The notes beneath the pieces were generated by a model. The model did no database searches. It worked only from the letters and a program-made list of their open reading frames with translations, and was not told the DNA's origin. 64,000 nt of DNA from Numida meleagris (Eukaryota > Chordata > Aves > Galliformes > Numididae): assembly GCF_002078875.1 (NCBI RefSeq), contig NC_034421.1, positions 7,586,365 to 7,650,364 on the forward strand, in the 5' to 3' direction. This document shows, piece after piece, positions 13,091 through 24,800 of the stretch. Both the position numbers and the translations under genes were made by a program. Within the stretch, counting starts at the first letter, position 1, and every line of letters begins with the position of its first letter.

Positions 13091-14456
13091 GCACTGAGCA
13101 GCTATTAGAATTATGCAGAAGTTTCAGGAATGTTGTCCCACCCAGATGCGCCTGCAGCTCTATCTCCTCTCTTGGACCTGGTCTGCTGCAGCTAACAGGT
13201 CAGCAGCACAGAGCATCACCCATTTCTGCTAGCTCATAGAGCCTACAATGAAAGTGGCATTTACGCTGCCTCTGTGATTGTTTCCCCCACACATCTCTGC
13301 CTGTTTTGTTTAGGATAACTCTCTTGAATTGTTAGTGTGATATTGATATTGAATGTGAACCTTACATCTTATGTAGGCACAGTGCTAGTAACCCAAGAAG
13401 TGCTTGGCTGCAGATCGTACAGCAAGACAACCTGTACCCTTAACAGGGTATGTTTCCAGTGCAGCACAACCTGTTCTTGTGATACCAATCAACACTCTTC
13501 ACTCTCCCCAAGCTTTTACTCAAGACTTTTGGCAACCCCACAGCTCCCTGTGGTGGTTTCATCCTCATGGGCAGTGGAGCTCCACCACATTGCTCTGTCA
13601 CATTCCTCAATGGAACAGGTGCAGGAAACAGGATGAAAAATGATTCAAGGGCTGAGATAAGGACAGAGAAATCACTCTCCAATTGCTGTCACAGACAACA
13701 CACTCCCTTAACAAGAGGGAAGAGCATGAAGAGAAGCCACGTTTCTTTCACGGGTGGGTGCTGTGGGAAGTTTTTCTATGCATCCTTAGCCCTCATTTGA
13801 TTGCTTACAACAGCTGTGGTGCCTGCCATACTCATGTTGAGCCTACAGGGATTAACTTGCTTTGCCTGCACTGTTTTTACTGCCTCAAGATAACCCTAAC
13901 TCCGGCCTTCCTGGGCACAAGGTGAAGATACCAGTGAGTTCTCCTTCTCTCCTTTCTTCTGTTTTTACTGTCTTCTGTGGCTGAGCAGCAACTACCCCGC
14001 ATGCCCACCGCGAGGCAGCAGAGGAGCGAGTCAGCTCCGCTTCCTTGTTGGTGAGATGTGTCTGCCTCACAGCGTCCTGCAAGCTGTACTTGCACCGTCT
14101 GTGCAAACGTGTACTGGGCAGAAGCATCGCTGATGGTCTGTCTGTAACAGTCTCTTACAGCTGTTTACCATTTGCACTTCTGAAATGACCTCGTGGTAAC
14201 TGGCCAAGGCTGCTGTGGGGAGGAGGGGGATCTTGCTCATCTTTCTGGGCCCTTTTACACCTCAGTTGAACACACTCTATGCTTCTGATAATATCACTGA
14301 CCCCAAAACTGCTGAAGGAGATGTTTCTGTCATTGCTACACAGTCTGTAGCCACACATCTGGTACAAGGTGGTGTTTTGCTGCTACACTGGACTGAAGCT
14401 GCCTCTGGTCTCTCAAGGAGGCAGAGAGGAGCTTGCATGATGTAGCAGAAATGCTA

Positions 14457-14633
14457 AGTCACAGCCTGAACTAGTGATGGAGCACCTGGTGGGAAGGCAG
14501 GGCCAACCCAGGGAAGCTCATGTGTGTGCAATGCACCTGGGTGACTGGAAGGGGTTGAGCCAGGATCCACCCCTTCCCAGACCTCATGCAAGGGTTGGCA
14601 GTGGAGGCGAGGGGATCTCTTGCTGGAGATCCC
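14457..14633 (-). repeat. Copy of an unnamed dispersed repeat (mate at 52970-53133)
   Basis: Read on the minus strand, this segment starts GGGATCTCCAGCAAGAGAT and ends TAGTTCAGGCTGTGACT. It matches the + strand at 52970-53133 in the same order: the shared blocks include GATCTCCAGCAAGAGAT, the stretch around TTCCAGTCAC, AGGTGCTC, and TTCAGGCTGTGACT. The copies have diverged by substitutions and small indels. I cannot name the family; a solo-LTR or SINE-like element is possible. Confidence 0.7.
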
Positions 14634-16831
14634 TGTTTACCTGAGGCCTTCTAAAGGTAAGCAGCTTTTTTTCCTTTGTTTCTGTGTCTACGGCTGCTGC
14701 ATTTGGGTTTGCTCTTATTTTCTGTAGCTTAGGATTGTGTTACTCTGATATTATTGCTGTATTTTCCATCACGTTATAGCATTGCACATGGCATGTAGCA
14801 CAAGGGTATGAAAACAAGAGAGGTGGTCCCTGTTGAACCAAGCTGTAAGAGTTAAGCTGTTGGCCAAAGAGCTGCCGATGCAGTACTATGGACGTGGAGA
14901 TTTTTTGAGGTGTTGTTGGATTGGTGCAGTTTGTTTGTTTGCTTTTGAGGCTTCTAGCAGCAAACTTTAGCAATGTCCCTGACCTAACAATGTTTAATTT
15001 CAAAAAGACATGTTTCCCAAGGAATGCTTGAACCACACCGGTTATGTTGCAAGCCCAAGTTTTGTTAATTTTGGGGGGAGGTCTCCCCTGCTCTCAAACA
15101 GTCTGCAAAAGATTTAATTCTACCCTCTGTGGTATTCACAATGATCAGGGATATGAAAGTGCACTTAAGCTATTGTTGGCTTGCACGCTTAACCCTCTCA
15201 ATATGGTGGTGGATGAGCAAAGGAAAGCAGACTTGAGCCACAGAATGACTGGGACACAGAAATGGTACTGATTCTTACACCGACCCTCTATTCCGATACG
15301 TGCTGAACTCTTGTACTGACTCTTCTGCCTGCTCTGAAGGCAAGCAGTCGAAGCTGCGGGTCTCAGATGGCTCCAGTATCCTTACCGTGTCCGACGCCGG
15401 CAGGCTGGAAGATGTAGGGTTACAATGTGTCTCAATCAGAGACAAAATGTTTCTGTTGTAGCAGGCAATCTCAGTGGGTCGGGACAGCACTGAGGCAGCA
15501 GATGCTATTTGCTCTGAAGGCTGCTTGCATTTTGAGGCTTTTCTGTTTCTGCTCATATTTAGGATTGTTGTAGTGATAAGAAGTGTAAAATACACTTGGA
15601 TGGGTCGCCATGGGACTGGCAGAAGTTCTACTGGGTGGGGAAGACCTGAAAGCATCTGCTTGGAGAAACACCATCATTCTAACTGCATTACCAGTTTGGA
15701 AATATCTGTCTCCGGTTCTGCATTGTCCCTGTCTCTTGGTCCATAAAACTCACAATGAGAGACTGTTATTTAATCCATCTCTCTTCCCCTTCTTTGTCAC
15801 CAGACCTACGTACATGACCAGCTTGGTAGGTCTTGACTGTAATGCTGCGGCGTTTCAGCTGAACTTTAGAAATATTCATTCCCTGTGCGTTCAGGGTACG
15901 GACACAGAAGCACTGCAATGTTCATTTGTCTCTGCTGCTTCCAGCACTGCCTCTTTGAGCTCAGTGCAGGGAAAGGGTGGGGAAGAAGCAGAGGACAGGG
16001 CAGCTCAGGAGTGCTATGGGTGTTTGGCTGCTTGTGAAGCTGGGCAGCACTGCTGCGCAGAGCCCAGGGGATGTATTCTCTTCTCATGTTCACATGGGAC
16101 AAGAAAGTGGATTTAGGTCACCTACAGAGAGCTCTCTTGTTGGTACTTCTTGCAGAAGTGTTCCAAGAATGTACTTTCATATTCAGCGAACTTTGGCCTT
16201 TTAAATGTTAACCTCTTAGCAGAAATTCCTCAGATTATCCATCACTAATGAGTAATTGCAGATGCAGCTACTTCAGCTCAATCTGATAATCTGAGTGGTT
16301 TTTCATTGGTTCTTGAGAGTATCTTTAGAATCGGGTGCAGTAAGCTCTACTTTATTATGCCACTGCTGCTACTGCCTGATCATCAAACCACACACCCTGC
16401 ACTATCGAGGGACAGAAGCAGAGAGAAAAGTGAAGTTTTCTTTGAGCTGGTAAGGTGGTTTAACATACTTCTGTGTTACGCAAGCTGGTAGATAATGATA
16501 GGATTCGTCTACTGAGATAAAAATATAATATATTAAATTAATTTATTCATGTAAATGAGTGATTGTATATTGTTTATTGTACTATGAGCCTAGAATGATC
16601 AAACCACCAGAAGGGTCTTTGCACTTTTGTTCTGCTAGATTACTGAGCTCAAAACCACACTCTACGACATTGATTTAGATTTAGATTGTGCTGAAAAGAG
16701 GCATCATCTTGATTTAAAAGAAAAAAAGATATTTAGGCACTCCTCTCTGAGTGAAAAAGATGAATGTAAATGAATTCAGCCAGAATAGCCCTCCTCAGTC
16801 TTTGGGGCTATGCAGGCAGAAATATATTCTT

Positions 16832-16883
16832 GTATGCATATATATGTGTGCATGTACATGTATGTATATACACACGTGTGTAT
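16832..16883. repeat. Alternating TATG/CATG/CACG microsatellite
   Basis: A roughly 50-base run of alternating pyrimidine-purine steps (TGCATATATATGTGTGCATG and similar, then CACACGTGTG). Such runs can adopt Z-form DNA; here it is most simply a decayed dinucleotide repeat. Confidence 0.75.
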
Positions 16884-19800
16884 TGATATCTTTATTACAG
16901 TAGCCCTCCTGTGTAGAGCTTTTCTCAGCTGATGGGATGCACGTCTGTCAAAGCCAACAGTTTATAGCTGTTCATGAGCACCAAATTATGGGAAAATGGC
17001 TCTCCAAAGATCAAGACAGCAAAAGACTGGTTATTTGAGGTTGGACAGGGAAATCCTACTACTTGCTTATTCTGTCAGTTCACATGCTTACAGGCTGGTC
17101 ATGTGAGTGTGCTATGTGTGCTTGATGTGTTTCTGTTGGACATGTTCAGAGATGTAGGTATTCCACAGGAAGATAATATATCATTATTTCTTCTTAAGGG
17201 ATTTCTTTCAGGACTTTTTTTGTCTGTCACTTCCACTATTTTCTCCTTGTCTCTAGCATGTCTAAAATAACCTTCTTGTCCACACCTTCACAATCCCTGA
17301 CAGCCTCTCCTTTTCTTCTTGTAAACTCTCACTTCCATATTGAGAAGTCAACTCCAAGATACTACCCTCCAGCTAGATCATCAAATTAACCCTACATTAA
17401 TTTCTGCCATGCTATTGCTTACATACTGATGCTGGTGCCTATAATTCTCTCCTGAGCTACCTCAGCCTCATTTTTTTGAGTCTCTCCTGCTAGCTCTGCT
17501 TTGCTGAGTTGCTTCAAACCAGAGAACATCTAGGCTGCCCATATGCTGAGACTGTGCTGTCACCATCTTGTATTAATTCCTCTATATATCAATACATTTA
17601 TTTTACCCTATAAATTCTGAAAAGAAAACTATCTTTTTTGTGTGTGTGTTGCACTGGACCTCAAATGTGGTAGTGAGCCAAAACTTTGAATATGAATTTC
17701 TGTTAAGCAAACAGATTTGGCAATAACAGCTGAGCGACAGTTCTGTTGATGAACATTTGTGAAATCTGCATGTTGTAAAAATTCTGGTTGAAATGGCTTT
17801 TGGAAAACAACTACAGGAAGGTATGGAAAAGGTATGGCTGCAAAGCCTCATTTTCTTGAGCAGATAGTAGGCAGGAGAACTCTACCCAGGAAACATATGG
17901 AAAGGATGGAAATACTATTGCAACCAGCTGAGATCGTTGGGAACCTGAGGTCACCAGTGTTGGCACCTTGTTGGCTTCTGCTTGCTTCCTGGCTTGATTA
18001 TTATCTTCATGTTCTCCTACTGCTGTGTAAAGAACCGGCAGCATTCTGAGATGATGGTCACTGGTAGGAATGACAAATGCCCTCTAGCCCATTGAGAATC
18101 CCTCTGCTCCATTCTCACTGAAAATTAAAAGTGCTTTTGCACTGATCTCATTTTTGACCCACTCTGTGGCTATCTGCTGTCAAGGAAAGCTGAGGTTTGA
18201 ATTAGCCATACATATCCACTTTGCTGTATGGCCTATAAAGATCTTCATACTGTGCAACAGAAGAAGAGGAGAATGTTAATGAAGCAGATGCTTTCTTCTG
18301 GAACTTGATGGAACAGTTTATCTGTGGGCAGGCTGGGCTATCATCAGCCTTTAGGTAATGTGGCAATTTGTTTTCCACAGCTGAGTAATTTGAAGCAGGT
18401 GGAAAGAAGCACAGTGGATTTGAACAATAAGAAAAAGCACAAGAGTATATCTAGGATTCTAGAAAAACATACAGCTGCTTCTGGTAAGATAAATCTCATT
18501 GCAATGTTCAGCAGACAGGGCTCGGCCTCATGATGTCTCTGCAATCAGCAGTTCCTCTGAGCACGACAATCTGTACAATTATTTCCTTTCTGCATAAGAA
18601 TGAAGTGCTTGGCAGTTACTGAGAAGTGACAGCACCTGTCAGTGAACCAGCTGATTAGGACATGCAGCAGGTTTACCTTTGCAAGGTAGAGGATTGTAGG
18701 TGTTAAGAGGGAAGCACACTGCGATTACTTCAGGACAGAGAGCTGTAACTAAGAAGTCCTGCATCAATTTCATGACTTCCACCTGAGCTAAGAAATTTAT
18801 TTTATTTTCTAGATACCTAACCAAGTTTTATAGACTACAACTGTTGGAACATATGCTTAGGTAAGAGGTTTCAGTAAGAAATGTAGTTCTCCTCTCTCCA
18901 AATTCTGCCTTTTGTTTCTGAGTGTATCTATCTTCAGCTCACAACTACTGGATTCTCTCCATCTTTACTAGATTTTAAAAAGGGACTTTTCTCCTATCTG
19001 AAATACTCTTCCTGTACAGATAATTCTAGCTGGTGTTAAATTGCTTCTTAGCCTTTCCTTTGGTTAAGTCTAAGAGATGAGCTGATCTTTTAGTTTTTTC
19101 TCACATGAAAGCTATCAAAGATTAAATCATTCTTAGAGCTCTTTTCAGAACTATTTTAATCTTCAGTAATATCTCATTCAAAGCGTGGATCCCCAAGGGA
19201 AGAACTAGTAATGGCATTACAAATGCTATAAGTAGTTGCAATAGCACTTCTTTTAACTGATATGCATCCATGGTCTGTGTTGGCTCTTGTAATTGTGTTA
19301 GTGTACTGCAGGCTCTAGTCCAGCTGGTTATCCACCACTTTCCCCCAAATCATTTTCTTCTGAACTTTTCAGAATTTGGCACTCCATTACCCTGCTACAG
19401 CAAACATTCATGACTTGTTACACACAGATCAGCATTTAAACAGCGCTGTATTTATTTCCAGGTGAGAAAGGGAGACAGTAGACGTCTGACACACTTCATC
19501 TATTGAAGAACTGAACAAAGAGGTTTTTTGAGAGGGAGGGGAAGGAGAGTTAATGAATTAGCTACATTTACCTGGAAATAGGTAATTACCTGGTTTAGTT
19601 ATCTTGACTTTCTTTGTGTGCCTGGGCAAGTATTTATAAGAGTATGTATAATTCTATTTGTGCTTGTACTTACACATTTCTATTTCAAATTTAGTCAGCC
19701 TTACTGTACTTATCACAGGGATCATATGCAACTCTGATCAGAATGATAAGCAGGAGAGATGTCATGCCTCCCACCTCCTACCTCCCCCGGCTCAACTCAG

Positions 19801-20035
19801 CTAGCGGTGGCACTTCCTCTATGCAACGCCCACTTTGAATAAAGTCTGTAGCAAAACAGGATGTCTACCAAAAACCCGTAAATGAAGACATGGTGAATTG
19901 GAAGCCAAAAAGATTCCTGCTCTTCTGATCGATTTCTGAAACATTCTGATTATGTCACTATTTAATTCAGAAAAGATATGCTATAAGCAAGTCTAATTAT
20001 AGGAGTTTGCTATAGGAGTGCTGCTGCTTAGGTGC

Positions 20036-20240
20036 GTGAAATCTGGGACTGGAAGGATGCTTCTGGTCATAGAGTCCAGCTCCTGCTTCTGTAGTTATCA
20101 GATCATTTAGTACCTTCAATAAAACAATCCTGATGATTGAAACATCACAGTCCTTGCTAAGTATAGACTTTGTCTCAGTCCTGTTCAAGACCAGTTCGGA
20201 CCCCTTACTGGCTAGAAACCACACTCATTCCATAGCCCAC
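20036..20240 (-). repeat. Possible old CR1 fragment
   Basis: GGGACTGGAAGGATGCTTCT followed by GTCATAGAGTCCAGCTCCTG resembles the reverse complement of the CR1 3' region (GGGACC...CATCTAGTCCAGC...CCTGC), but the match is weak and the ends are unclear. Confidence 0.35.
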
Positions 20241-21547
20241 TTCTACCCATTTGGCTTTTTGCCAATGCTGTACTCAGAGTTTCCTCTATTCTCTCGTGTA
20301 TCTCTCTCTCTTTTCTCCTGCTGCTTCTGAAAGTTCATAGAGGTGGCGTTCCTCCCCAGCCCTGTGATAAGCCAGCCATGCTCTTTCAAGACAGGACACT
20401 GTCACAGCTTCCTGTTACCCCAGACCCAGAGCTCAGTTCTGTATCTGTGCTGGGGAAGCCATGCAAACAACATTCTCTTATTATTTTAGAATTTTTCAAA
20501 TGACTGCTTTTGGCTAAACTCAGAAGTGCCCTCAGTTTATACGCTCACTCTTTGTTTTCTGGGCTCCAGGCTGAGTTGTGGGCTCCTTAGAGCAGTGTGC
20601 TGACTGGAGAGTTGCTGGTCTTTCTTGTAAATGTTGGAAGCATCTTACGAAAACGCCATGTATTACTGCGTGGATTGGGTCAGGATTCTTCATGTTAAAC
20701 TTTTGTTTGCTGGAATATTATCAAATGAAAAGGTCATCAGGAGAGAGTTCACAATGGAATTTCTATTTAAAAAGAAAGAGTCCCATATAGGCTTGTAGAG
20801 AGACTGTTTAATATGCAGAAGAAAAATCTCAAAAGCACATATGGTCCCCTTCAGTATATTGTGGCAATGACATCCCAGATGAATGTTTGACCAGGAACAT
20901 GTTGGCTGTTCTTTCAATTTCTGCCTTTTGGAGTTTTCTTTTGCAGCAAGGAAATGCTGATGCCAAGATTCTCTTGCTGTAGGTGGGCAGCTTGGTTATC
21001 TGCCTGGAATGATGGCTTCTTGTGTATGCATGTATTTGAGCTGTGTGAGAGTGAAAATTACAACAGGGCTTTGTTTCTTTCAGATATTAAATGGAATAAT
21101 TTATCTAAAAAAAAAAAAAAATCTGTATGCTAGAGCACCCTTCTCTATCCCAGCTTTCGTACTGACCTCAAACCATTTCACACTAGCTCAAGGCAAATTC
21201 AAGTGGCTCAAAGGAAGGTTCCCTCAGAAATTTTGACAACAGCAGCTCAAGGAAATGTTCCTCTAGGAAAGAGAAATGGGAGGTTTCTGTCAGGAAAATG
21301 ACAGAAAAGCAGTGACTCCCTCAAGTGAAAAATGACCTGTCATTAAAGGCAGATAGTGGTTATGGTGTAGATGCTTTCAGCAGGTAACTACTGCTCATGA
21401 GAGGAAAAAAGCATTGAAGCCTTGAAGATGCAGAAATTATGTCTGCTTCAGGAGACCCATGAGCTGCAGCATCTGGAGACTGAGAAGGTTCTCAGAGCTT
21501 CAGTGCTTTCTCTGTTTAGAAAGAACAGCCAGGTGCTGGCAGTCAGG

Positions 21548-21697
21548 CTGCCCAGAGAAGTAGAGCTGCCGACCCTGCAGGTCTTTAAGGAAAGAGCAGA
21601 TGTATTACTTCAGTGGACAATATTGGTGGCAGGTGGATGGTTGGACTAGATGATCTTAAAGGTCTTTTCCAGCTTTAATGATTCCATGATTCTATCA
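21548..21697 (+). repeat. CR1 LINE 3' fragment
   Basis: Contains the CR1 3' core (GCCCAGAGAAG...TTGGACTAGATGATCTTAAAG) and ends in ATGATTCCATGATTCTAT, the typical CR1 terminal repeat. It lies about 180 bases upstream of the IL9R start codon. Confidence 0.85.
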
Positions 21698-21874
21698 CTG
21701 CATATTTCTCTAAGCATCTGTTTTTAGTTTCCATCAGAAACGGCACACAGGGAAACACGAATATGTCTGCCAGCTTGTATTGCTCTTGTCAGGAGCATGG
21801 AGCTGAAGATGCTGGTACAACTTCGGGGAAAAAAAGTGCTTTTAACAACTGTTCTGATTTAGATACTGTCTGGA

Positions 21875-24800
21875 ATGGGGAGAAATCTGCAGTGGACAGG
21901 CCTTCACCTGTGCATTACTGCCGTGCTGCTTCTTGGTGAAGGACAAGGGAGAGGTAAGGGGAGATTTTGAATAGGTCTGCTGTGGGAGGTGTGTATACAT
22001 GCTCTCAGTTCCATTCCTCAGGGTCTGTGTATGAAACATAAGATCCCACGATTGCCCTTTCCTGATTCCTGAGCAGCAGTACAGCTGGCTGGCAGTGCCA
22101 GACCTGGGGAACAGTGCACATACCAGACAAGCTGAGCAGCAGAAAGCACGGCCTCTGCACGTAGTCCATGCCCTGAGGTCTTACACTTGTCTTATACAGG
22201 GAAGTGCAGTACAAGAGAGGAAGAGTATCGTGAGGAAGGCATTGCTAAAAGAAGCACTAACGAGTAGTATGTATTAGAGCTCATCAGGTGATAACATGAA
22301 TGCAGCTCCTGTCTGCTTCTTCTGCAGATTTCCCTGGCAGCCTGAGCTGCCTGAATAACTACGTGACTACTGTGAGCTGCACATGGGCACCAGAGGAGCC
22401 CATGGGTGATGGACCTTTCCACCTGCATTTCACAAAGTAAGAGCTGCAAGCTGAGAGTTGTCTGTGGCTCTCTTGGCTCTGGCATGGGAATGACAGCATA
22501 GAGAGGCAGAGATGGGTCATGGCTGGGGGCTTTGCTTGCTTTGGACATTGCCAGTTCAGTCTTTCATGTGCTCACAGCTGCAAGAGGTGCAGCAGAGCTC
22601 TTGCATATGCAGCTGTGTGGTCTTGTGCAGACTCAGGGTGGTCCTTTGGTCCAGTATTATCTGCTAGCAAGGGCCTGTCAGTGCAGAAAGCCCTCTCATT
22701 GTAGCCTTGGCTCTTTGTCATTGGGGAACTTCCAGGTTGGTCCTATATGCAGTTGCATAATTTAAGTTAGTTAAATGTTTAAAAATTTTTTTTGAAAGTC
22801 TAGTGAATTACAAGCTTTAGAAATGGGTTTATTATGTGAATAATTTGTGAGGTGATAGGATAATAAGCATTATGACATGCTAATTTGAGATGAATCTGTT
22901 TAGATTATGTAATAAAGTTGTCTTGACTACCAGTAATTAATAAACTGTTACATGAGGGTAAGATGCTCTGGTATTTGATGCCTCACATTAAATCAAAAAT
23001 AGCATAACTCTTAATAATACTGTATTTTAAAGCTGTAAAGCACTTAATCATATGACTTAATGAAAAGGCTGAATGTTCCTTTTTTTTTTTTTTTTTTTTA
23101 GCCTCTGGTCAAAGGGCCAAAATGCCAGCTGCCAGCTGACTGCCAGAGACAGCATGCAGGATCAGTACCACTGCACATTGCACTTAGCAAGACAAATCTT
23201 GGAAACAGATGGTTATAGAGTCTCTCTCCAAGGCAACTTCTATGGAAGTAATCACACATACATTACCTTTCCAGAGTACAGTCCCCGCCAGCACAGTAAG
23301 TACAAACCAGAGCCAAGGCTCTGCCTAGAATCTTTGGGATAGATCTGATATACCTCCTGAATGTGCTAAACTTCTTGTGCTATGGATAATGTACCAGTGG
23401 ATTTTTTTCTGTGGTTGTTGTTTGGTGTTTTGCCCCAAAGAAATGAAGTCACAAGGAATCTAAGTCATGGATTTAATTCTAGATCTCATGGCCCAGTACT
23501 TCAGACATATGCTCTAGTACTTGAAATCTCAGAGCCTCTCTATACCAGTGCCACACTGGAAGGGAGTGTGACATCTTGAGTGGCACTTTCCATGCAGGAA
23601 TATCCCCAGGGGATGAGTTATCAACACTATATGATAGTTCCCTACCTGTTCTGACCTACTCCAAAAGCTAATTCAGTCTACTGCTGCACTTAGTATCACT
23701 AGAAGCACCTTGGTTTTACAAGAGTTTGGTCAGCCTAGGAACATGCATCTCCTGTGGTGCTTCAGTCCCAAATGTTGTGGAAAACCTACCTCTCTATTTG
23801 CAGTAAAACTTGATCCACCTTTGAACATCCAGAGCAACATTACTGCCAGCAAGTGTCAGATTTGGTGGACTGTGCCTTCATACCTTGAAGAAATTCTCCA
23901 GTACCAGTTGCAGTACAAGGAGTACAGCAAGTCATGGGAGGTAACTGGATGAGCCACACACTGATACAGCATTGCTGTTCTTGGTATAATGTCCTTGCCA
24001 CTCAGCTCAGAGCCTTCTGGCAGCTGATTGCTTTAAGATAGCCTTTCTAGTTTGCCACATGAATATAGAAGGGTTTTATGTAAAACATAAACAGTGAAGA
24101 TCAACAAATCTTCTTAATCCTGCACTCAGACATCATTTGTCATCATGGAGGCCTTCTTGCATCCAAGAACAGAGGTTTTGTTGGAAAAACAGGTATTAAA
24201 ACATCCTTCCTTTGCCTTGTTAATAGAAAATTTTGTAATAACTTGCAGACTGCTCTGAACAAGATGCCCCCCAGTTCACTACCACACATAGAAATTGAAG
24301 GAATAGAATTTCACAGTGGCATCTCTTACGTTGCACGAGTTCGCTGCAAAGTTTCTGAGATTGAGGATTCATACCACAGTCAGTGGAGTGACTGGAGCCA
24401 GACAACAGTATTTCAAAGAGAAGGTACAAAAAATGTTGTTTTTGCCGTAATTCATAGGTTGCTGTTGTTGGTGTTTTGTTGTCTGTTTGGGTTGGTTTGT
24501 TTTTTTTGCTTAATTCATGTGGTTTGTTTTTTTGTTTGTTTCATTGCATTGACTGGTTATTTGGGGATCTACATTAAAATACAGGCTTTTTATCTTTTTC
24601 TTGGTGCTTATTTTTTTTGTAGGTACACTAGAACTGTCTGAAAACCTCTTTAATGCCAGAACGCTGCAGTTCTTGTTCATTCCTCTGAGTTTTGGCACCC
24701 TACTCTGTTTATTTTGGAACTGTAAGCTTTCTTCAAGGTACATTATAATACTTCATTAAGTTCTCCTTGATCTTTACAGCCTGAAGAGAGTAAGTTAAAT

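Larger units (their letters stand above)
13091..21862. other. Intergenic region between IL21R and IL9R
   Basis: This 8.8 kb holds no coding exon that I can support. It contains a dispersed repeat copy (14457-14633), a TG/TA-rich microsatellite (16832-16883), a weak CR1 candidate near 20.04-20.24 kb and a CR1 3' end (21548-21697). A 126-codon minus-strand open frame at 15275-15655 is discussed as a finding but not called a gene. The IL9R promoter and any untranslated first exon are presumably in the right-hand part. Confidence 0.6.

Noticed and set aside
15610..16116. 168-codon + frame between IL21R and IL9R
   Set aside because: No motif, overlaps other open frames on the opposite strand, and has no splice or promoter support.
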